From Bacteroidia bacterium (GTDB lineage: Bacteria > Bacteroidota > Bacteroidia > Bacteroidales > BM520): a stretch of DNA of 7,711 bases. Positions 1-5,004 of the stretch are shown here, one piece after another. The first letter of the stretch is position 1, and every line of letters starts with the position of its first letter. A program made the translations under genes and the position numbers. Where the stretch lies: NCBI GenBank assembly GCA_009930445.1, contig RZYD01000107.1, forward strand, positions 1-7,711. Direction: 5' to 3'. Below the pieces are notes generated by a model that made no database searches, was not told the DNA's origin, and worked only from the letters and a program-made list of their open reading frames with translations.

Positions 1-99
1 TAAAGGACAATTAATGACAAATTTTTAATAACATTGTATGATCTTTTTTAGTGGCACCCATCCACCGAAATCAGTGGCACTGATAGACCGAAATAGCCA
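1..99. mobile_element. Terminal end of an IS21-family-like insertion sequence (partial)
   Basis: Two adjacent 23-bp direct repeats lie at 50-72 and 73-95. Both begin AGTGGCAC and carry ACCGAAAT at the same offset, and they differ mainly in the six bases between. Tandem repeats of about 20 bp at the tips, which act as transposase-binding sites, are characteristic of IS21 elements (istA/istB). The outer tip is probably the CA at 98-99, since IS21 elements usually end in TG...CA. The rest of the element, with its transposase and helper ATPase genes, would lie to the left of the window, so I cannot tell which end this is. A 7-bp direct repeat GAGGTTA (100-106 and 114-120) lies just outside the presumed tip. 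The family call rests on repeat architecture and recollection of similar Bacteroidota elements, not on a transposase gene. Confidence 0.6.
50..95. repeat. Two tandem 23-bp terminal repeats
   Basis: Copies at 50-72 and 73-95 are directly adjacent, without spacer. Shared blocks are AGTGGCAC at the start and ACCGAAAT near the end of each unit. The variable middles are CCATCC and TGATAG. They are read as the transposase-binding repeats of the IS21-like end described above. Confidence 0.8.
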
Positions 100-193
100 G
101 AGGTTAAAGTTAAGAGGTTACATGTCTTTATCAGAACATTACAGCAGCTTAGAAACATCTAATTACAGAAATTCGCTATGCCCCACGATTTAG

Positions 194-286
194 AGAACCG
201 CTCCCGATATTATCGGGAAGACCCGTACGTACGGTGGTGTGAGAGGTGTACCAGTGGGCTATGTGCTCACTGGCCATCTACTCGAT
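194..286 (+). mobile_element. 3' end of a group II intron (domains V and VI), probably degenerate
   Basis: The stretch GAACCGC (195-201) followed by CCCGTACGTACGGTGGT (222-238), then GTGTGAGAGG and finally CTACTCGAT (278-286), matches my memory of the 3' end of bacterial group II introns. In domain V, ACCGC (197-201) can pair with GTGGT (234-238). Domain VI is a clear hairpin: CCAGTGGGC (251-259) pairs with GCTCACTGG (265-273), with one G-U pair, and basal GAG (241-243) pairs with CTC (281-283). A280 is then the branch-point candidate, 7 nt from a 3' end at 286, as expected. The stretch 100-193 may be the end of domain IV. The 5' part with the reverse transcriptase is absent, presumably cut off by the IS. 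Domain V seems too long because of the palindrome at 202-218, so the intron is likely dead. Confidence 0.6.
202..218. repeat. 17-bp palindrome inside intron domain V
   Basis: TCCCGATATTATCGGGA is a perfect inverted repeat around its central base. It sits where the 5' strand of the upper domain V helix is expected and makes the domain several bases longer than the usual 34-36 nt. Palindromes of the form TCCCGAT-n-ATCGGGA are, to my recollection, frequent in Bacteroidota genomes, so this may be a small repetitive palindrome that inserted into or replaced part of domain V. Confidence 0.55.
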
Positions 287-418
287 TACCTGCTGGGCTT
301 TATTCTTTTTCAATCTTTTATGTTTGCCAATCTCTCTGTCAGCGTGGGCTTGCAGGCTCTTTTGCAATTTTTGGTCAAGCGTTGGCACGTGCGAATTGCA
401 AATGTGCCTGCAATTGGG
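287..418. other. Non-coding flank between res and the intron end
   Basis: This gap, the 3' exon side of the intron remnant, holds no convincing gene. Small open frames run through it but cross the intron structure or the inverted repeat and resemble no protein I know. Its main content is the large inverted repeat starting at 338. Read on the minus strand there is no U-tract after the hairpin, so it is not an obvious Rho-independent terminator for res. Confidence 0.6.
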
Positions 419-428
419 TCAGGCTAAC
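338..428. repeat. Large imperfect inverted repeat overlapping the res stop codon (recombination-site-like)
   Basis: The inner arms are TGCAGGCTCTTTTGCAATT (351-369) and its counterpart at 394-412; 16 of 19 positions pair, the three mismatches forming one central internal loop. The outer arms GTCAGCGTG (338-346) and CAGGCTAAC (420-428) pair at 7 of 9 positions. Unpaired spacers of 4 and 7 nt separate inner and outer arms, and a 24-nt loop (370-393) closes the structure. The outer right arm covers the last codons and TGA stop of res. A two-part stem with asymmetric spacers directly at a gene's stop is reminiscent of attC sites of gene cassettes, but the core GTTRRRY/RYYYAAC signals are not in the correct orientation. 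Function is therefore unassigned; the structure itself is clear. Confidence 0.65.
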
Positions 429-3253
429 TTTGTTTTAAGGCATTTTTTAATTTTTTCTTCTATATCTGCCGGGTGGAATGAAACATCCCAATTCCATTTT
501 CCAAATCCACCGTGCGTATTTACTGCTTTTATCCATTCATTTAAAAATTCTCGTTTTGTTTGGTTTTGTTGACTGTCAACTCCTTTGGTTTCCAGTATCA
601 AGTATTCACCATTTATCAAACGAATCATAAAGTCAGGGTAATATTTTCTAATCACTCCATTGAAATTGTACAGAATGAAAAATCCTAAATGGTCGTTTTT
701 AACGAATGATTTAACCAAGTCCGATTTCTCTAAAAAGTAGGCTTCGCTTGCTTCCCAACCACTATCATAAACGCAATGGCTAATATGCGATTTATCAAGC
801 CACTCACAAGGTTTGCTTGTGAACCAAGTCCGCATATCGCCAGTTGAACGAATTGGGCGTTCTTTGTCGAAAACAGCCGATAGTTTTTCAGTATTTTCTG
901 CACGAATTTGTGTCCAAATGTGTTGGATTATCTTATTCATGTTCAATATGATAAGAATCTTCCGTTTTGAATTATCTTGATGGAACAAATCGTGTTTTAC
1001 CGTGATTTTATCCGATTCGATAAAATGCTCAACTAAGCGAACAACTTGCGCTAAAAACACTTCTTTACTGCCTTTCCAATCGGGTCGTTTTTCGGAATTG
1101 TAAATGGTTGAAGCAATCCTAAAAACTATGGTTTGAACCCTTGTATCTTCGGCAATTTGCTCTAATCCGATAAGTGATTTTACTTTATCATTTGCTTTGC
1201 CCGAAATTATGGCAGCTAATTCAGCTTCGGTGATTGATTCGTAAGGGTCAATCTCCAACGTGCGTACTTTACTCCAATCCAATTGCAAAACTGGACGGTA
1301 AACATGGTCTATTCGTAAAATATTTGGCCACGAAATTTCGTGTTCTATTTTATCTTGAACTGGTTCAATTTTGGTTTTGGGTGGCGGTGGGGGCGGCGGT
1401 GGTCCATCTCCTCCTTCGTGTGGAAGGAATGTAAACGGAACACCAAAAATATTTACATATTCTGCTTCAAATAATCCATCATCGCCAACATCATACGAAA
1501 CACGACGCAAACCACGACCAATAACCTGTTCGCAAAGTAACTGGCTCGAAAATGCCCGCAAACCCATTATGTGCGTTACGGTTTTAGCATCCCAACCCTC
1601 GGACAACATGCCTACTGAAATTACATTTTGAACTTGTTCGCCGGGTGCTCCAATTTTACCAACTGAATCAACAGTTTGTCGAAGTAGCTCGGCTTGTTGT
1701 TTCTTTGTTAGTTTTGGTGTTGCTTCTTCGCTCTCTTCGTTTGTTGTTTCAACTACAACTTGAACCGCTTCGGTTTCCGATTCTGCTTCATTTAAGACTT
1801 TACTGTCAATTTGCAAAGTTTTTTCAGGCACACACAATTCAGGAATTAATATTTGATTGTGGTCAAAAGCATATTTTATACGTGATGAAGTTTCGGTGCG
1901 ATTTGCAACGGTAATCATTACTGGCGGTACTTTATGACCAGATTTTTCCCAATCTTTTTTGGCTTCTAACCAATCTTTACCAAGTAAATAGTAAGCATTA
2001 ATAACCAAATCGGGCAAAGGCTCGGTTTCTTCTGCTTTACGATTGATGTCGTCTTTTACTTCATTGTCCATGTAAATGTGATAAAGCCTCGACTTTAATT
2101 CTTTGGTGCGTTCGCTATCATCACGAACAACCACACGTGGGGTTTTTACCAAGCCCGATTCAATGGCATCGTTCAAACCAAAGTCGGAAACAATCCAAGA
2201 GTACAACGATTCTTCGGCTGCCTTTTTGCCCGAAGGGGAAAAAGGTGTTGCCGATAAATCGAAACATTTTAAAATTCCTCTTTGCTTGTGTATTCTATCC
2301 AAACCGCCAATCCAAATAGTTGCTTCTTCGGCGCTGTCTTTATCTGAACCAATGCGTTGGTATTTCCCTTCTGCTTCGGGGTTTACTCGCCAAGCATGAT
2401 GAGCTTCATCGTTTATAACAATTATATTTCGGGCATTTGACATTTCGCCCAAAACTTGCTTTACATAAGCTTCGCCACTAATTTCAATTCGTTGGCGTTT
2501 GTCAACGGAACGAAGTTGCCCTTTTTCAATTTTAGAATCAATCTTTTCTTGTGTGTCCCATGCCAACGAATGCCAGTTGTGTATTATGATTTTCCCTTGA
2601 CGAAGTTTATCCATCAATGAAGCGGGAACAATATTAAATTCCTCGTAATAGTTTTCTTCATTGGTTGGCAATAATACCTGTAAACGGCTTTTTACTGTTA
2701 AGCCCGGCGCAACAATCAAAGCATATTTACTATAACGTGCATCGGTTGGGTTGGTAACTTTATTCAAGAAATTCCAAGCAATAATCATTGACATGATAAT
2801 GGTTTTGCCCGAACCCGTTGCCATTTTGCTACACCATCGTTCTATTTCGCCACCATCGCCTTTTATATCAATGCCCACTTTTTCGGCTGCAGGAGCTTCT
2901 GTTAGCCAAATAAGCGTTTCGATGGCTTCGAGTTGACAAAAGAAAAAACGGCGATCTTTTCGCTCTTCTGGATCCTGCCAGTGATCTAAAAGACGTTTGG
3001 TTATCCCTGTAACACCAGGATACCCAGCTTCACGCCATGCTTTTACTCGTGGGCGAATTTGGTTTACGATATCGATTTCAACAAAAATACCCGGGTCGTC
3101 AAAAGATTTTGAATTTGGCGTAGCCATTACATAGCCTGCCGGACGCCGACCTTCTTTGATGTAAAAATCACGGTTTTCCCTATCGTAAAACCAATATTGA
3201 GTTGGTTCTGCATGAGGGCTGTTTATAATAAGTTTTTCTATACTCTTTGCCAT
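419..3253 (-). CDS. Type III-like restriction endonuclease subunit (SF2 helicase plus PD-(D/E)XK nuclease)
   Basis: This is the restriction half of the system: an ATP-driven DNA translocase with a nuclease that cuts DNA lacking the partner methylation. Of 944 residues, the SF2 motor shows Walker A MATGSGKT (about 144-151), motif II DEAH (about 282-285), motif III SATPF (about 334-338), motif V SEGWDAKTV (about 551-559) and motif VI QVIGRGLRR (about 576-584). A run of eight prolines (about 618-625) forms the linker to the C-terminal part. There, SGWEASEAYFLEKS, then PDF (about 872) and ETKG (about 887-890) form the PD-(D/E)XK site typical of Res proteins. The N-terminus (INSPHAEPTQYW) resembles, from memory, the family NCBI calls BPTD_3080 restriction endonucleases. 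An acidic stretch at about 485-515 looks like a disordered insertion. The start is 4 nt after the preceding stop. All catalytic motifs appear intact. The last roughly 180 codons are more AT-rich (about 36%) than the middle of the gene (about 42%). It is the last gene of the operon. Confidence 0.9.
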   Translation of the reverse strand: MAKSIEKLIINSPHAEPTQYWFYDRENRDFYIKEGRRPAGYVMATPNSKSFDDPGIFVEIDIVNQIRPRVKAWREAGYPGVTGITKRLLDHWQDPEERKDRRFFFCQLEAIETLIWLTEAPAAEKVGIDIKGDGGEIERWCSKMATGSGKTIIMSMIIAWNFLNKVTNPTDARYSKYALIVAPGLTVKSRLQVLLPTNEENYYEEFNIVPASLMDKLRQGKIIIHNWHSLAWDTQEKIDSKIEKGQLRSVDKRQRIEISGEAYVKQVLGEMSNARNIIVINDEAHHAWRVNPEAEGKYQRIGSDKDSAEEATIWIGGLDRIHKQRGILKCFDLSATPFSPSGKKAAEESLYSWIVSDFGLNDAIESGLVKTPRVVVRDDSERTKELKSRLYHIYMDNEVKDDINRKAEETEPLPDLVINAYYLLGKDWLEAKKDWEKSGHKVPPVMITVANRTETSSRIKYAFDHNQILIPELCVPEKTLQIDSKVLNEAESETEAVQVVVETTNEESEEATPKLTKKQQAELLRQTVDSVGKIGAPGEQVQNVISVGMLSEGWDAKTVTHIMGLRAFSSQLLCEQVIGRGLRRVSYDVGDDGLFEAEYVNIFGVPFTFLPHEGGDGPPPPPPPPKTKIEPVQDKIEHEISWPNILRIDHVYRPVLQLDWSKVRTLEIDPYESITEAELAAIISGKANDKVKSLIGLEQIAEDTRVQTIVFRIASTIYNSEKRPDWKGSKEVFLAQVVRLVEHFIESDKITVKHDLFHQDNSKRKILIILNMNKIIQHIWTQIRAENTEKLSAVFDKERPIRSTGDMRTWFTSKPCEWLDKSHISHCVYDSGWEASEAYFLEKSDLVKSFVKNDHLGFFILYNFNGVIRKYYPDFMIRLINGEYLILETKGVDSQQNQTKREFLNEWIKAVNTHGGFGKWNWDVSFHPADIEEKIKKCLKTKLA

Positions 3254-3257
3254 AATG

Positions 3258-3851
3258 CTAATTAGGGTTAAAATCCCTTAGTTTTTCATATGCTCTTCTT
3301 AAGCTTTCGCTATGCAATAGTGCATTCTCAATATTCCAGTTTTTAAAAACAAAATCCGATAAACTACCATTATAATTAGGTCCAATTGTAGCATTCTGAT
3401 TTATTGGCACAATATCTGCCCTTATGTCTCTTTTGTTTGAGCGCTTTGCCAATTGTATCAGGGTATTTTTCGGATCTTTTTCAGCATCGGGATTAATTGG
3501 AAAGTTTACAAGTGCTACATTGAAAAAGCGCGACACCCCTTCCCTATCAGCTAAGACCCAAGATTCAACTTCACGAACAGCTATACGGAAAATGAAATTT
3601 GGGTGTATATTAAATTTTATCCAATCTTCCTTTAACGCTATCGGACATTCATAATTATCCAGATCAGTAAGCATAAAGTGTGGATTCACTACCGATGCTT
3701 GATTAAATCCTTTAATGTTTGTTTTTAAATAACCAAACCCGTTCCCTGAGTAGCTTTGATGTACTTCATATTTTTCAGGAAAATCAGCCAGTATTCGGGT
3801 CATTACTGCCTCGCTTAAATCATCCTCGAAAACAATAGTTACAAATATCAT
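3258..3851 (-). CDS. DUF4276-like protein with TOPRIM-type motifs, putative nuclease/effector
   Basis: This 197-aa protein resembles the DUF4276 family, small proteins usually encoded directly after a RecF-like ATPase. The visible pattern fits a TOPRIM-like metal site: an acidic cluster FEDDLSE near the N-terminus (E9, E14), the pair LTDLDN (D63, D65) at the end of a hydrophobic strand, and AVREVESWVLAD (91-102), a stretch strongly conserved in this family as I recall it. The usual glycine after the first glutamate (VEG) is an aspartate here (FED). TOPRIM domains with such residues cut or nick nucleic acids in OLD-family nucleases; nuclease activity here is inference. There is no signal peptide or membrane segment. 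The gene lies 6 nt after the ATPase stop and 4 nt before the res start, so its product is likely controlled by the ATPase. GC is about 36%, below mod and central res. Confidence 0.75.
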   Translation of the reverse strand: MIFVTIVFEDDLSEAVMTRILADFPEKYEVHQSYSGNGFGYLKTNIKGFNQASVVNPHFMLTDLDNYECPIALKEDWIKFNIHPNFIFRIAVREVESWVLADREGVSRFFNVALVNFPINPDAEKDPKNTLIQLAKRSNKRDIRADIVPINQNATIGPNYNGSLSDFVFKNWNIENALLHSESLRRAYEKLRDFNPN

Positions 3852-3857
3852 ATTCTA

Positions 3858-5000
3858 TTAGAAAAGTGTAAGTTGATTAATGTTTTTTGGTTTTGTACGA
3901 GGCAGAATTGCTTGGGCAGGGGACATGCCTCCTTCAAGCATTGACTTAATTTCGGGAATAGATGAAGCTGTCAAAACGATAGTTCCTTCTACTGAAGGTG
4001 ATAGTACCAAAATCTCATCTAGAGAAATACCTTTGTCGCTCAACAAATCCAAACTATGGGTTGTGATTAAAACTTGCCGTTTTTTTGGTTTTTGCAGTTT
4101 AAATATAAGTGCAGGAATTTTTGATACAATGGCGCTGTTTAAAGACAATTCAGGTTCTTCTAAAAGCAAAAGACCATCGCCTTCCTGTAACGACCAAAGC
4201 AAACCAATTAAACGCAATGTTCCATCCGAGAACTGATCTTCTTTTTGTTTTCCTGCCTTTGGTCGCCAATGGTCATAAACTGCTTCGAGATGTGGTCGGC
4301 CATTTTCTTCTTTAAACTCAAATTTATTAAATTGAGGTACAGCGATTTTTAAAGCCGTCTCAATTTTTTTAAGCCAGGCATTCCGTGTTTTTTCGTTCAC
4401 TTTTGATATACGCTCGAGAAATCCTTTCCCGAAAGGATCGCCGGGCAAATCGGGTCCTGTAAACGATTGTGGGTGCTTCAACAGCTGTGGCAACAAATGC
4501 AGGTAAACAGTACTTTCCAGAAAACGTGTTATTTCCCTAAATTCCTTATTGGCATTTATTTGCTCAAGGTGTGTTTGAGTCAACCTTTCTTTATCTTTTT
4601 TATCGTTATTATCAGGTCTGTTTAGAATTAATTTATCTTCCTTCCAAACTCTTTCGTATGTAAGAATTGGTAAACGATAGCCCCTGACTTCTTGTTTGAT
4701 TCCAATCGCATACTTCCAGAGCACATCATCTGAATCAAATTCCGAGAGATGTATTTCAATTTCTACATCGGGATGAGTGCGAGCCGCCAAACAACGAATT
4801 TTTGAAATTCCTCCCCTGTCAAGTACTGCATTTTGCAATCCTCCGCCAGGTTTGGCTATATCTCGAAGAAAACGAAATGCATCCAAGAGATTGGACTTGC
4901 CTGAAGCATTTGGGCCAACCATAAAAGTACGACTCCTAAGTGGAACGTCAATATCCTTAAAGTTTTTCCAATTTTTAAGTATAATTCTTGAAATAATCAT
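3858..5000 (-). CDS. RecF/SMC-like AAA (ABC-type) ATPase, partner of the DUF4276-like protein
   Basis: This 380-aa protein is a compact ABC-type ATPase of the AAA15/AAA21 (COG4637-like) kind. Walker A is GPNASGKSN (29-37), the signature motif is FSDGT (257-261), Walker B is LLLLEEPE (277-284) with its catalytic glutamate, and the switch histidine lies in ITTHSLDLLS (H315). The middle part (about 100-250) is the variable helical insertion, with a charged stretch NNDKKDKERL (131-140). Such ATPases sense a phage or DNA signal and hold or release a linked effector in PARIS, OLD and Gabija-type systems; here the effector would be the downstream DUF4276-like protein. The protein ends in QLTLF (376-380), which matches the sliding-clamp-binding consensus. 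The start is 4 nt after the mod stop. GC is about 38%. The ATPase call is firm; a defence role is inferred from context. Confidence 0.85.
   Translation of the reverse strand: MIISRIILKNWKNFKDIDVPLRSRTFMVGPNASGKSNLLDAFRFLRDIAKPGGGLQNAVLDRGGISKIRCLAARTHPDVEIEIHLSEFDSDDVLWKYAIGIKQEVRGYRLPILTYERVWKEDKLILNRPDNNDKKDKERLTQTHLEQINANKEFREITRFLESTVYLHLLPQLLKHPQSFTGPDLPGDPFGKGFLERISKVNEKTRNAWLKKIETALKIAVPQFNKFEFKEENGRPHLEAVYDHWRPKAGKQKEDQFSDGTLRLIGLLWSLQEGDGLLLLEEPELSLNSAIVSKIPALIFKLQKPKKRQVLITTHSLDLLSDKGISLDEILVLSPSVEGTIVLTASSIPEIKSMLEGGMSPAQAILPRTKPKNINQLTLF
3861..3875 (-). other. Putative sliding-clamp-binding motif QLTLF at the ATPase C-terminus
   Basis: The last five residues of the ATPase are Q-L-T-L-F (376-380). 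The bacterial beta-clamp (DnaN) binding consensus is QL(S/D)LF, and such motifs are commonly placed at flexible termini. The match is direct sequence evidence; binding is inference. Confidence 0.45.
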
Positions 5001-5004
5001 AGTC

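Noticed and set aside
338..428. Calling the inverted repeat a true integron attC site
   Set aside because: The outer ends are GTCAG...CTAAC rather than RYYYAAC...GTTRRRY, so the core signals are in the wrong orientation, and no integrase is in the window.
178..438. Open frames on the plus strand (86 aa and overlapping 62 aa and 108 aa frames)
   Set aside because: They run through the intron domain V/VI structure, the inverted repeat and the end of res, and their translations resemble no known protein.
1375..1405. Proline-coding GC-rich tract in res as a possible phase-variation repeat
   Set aside because: The codons are mixed (CCA, CCG, CCC) with no long homopolymer or perfect unit repeat, so slipped-strand switching is unlikely. 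It reads as a plain proline linker.
3258..5000. Naming the inner pair PARIS (AriA/AriB)
   Set aside because: The ATPase type and layout are similar, but the second protein looks like DUF4276 and not DUF4435, and I cannot run a profile search, so no gene symbols are assigned.
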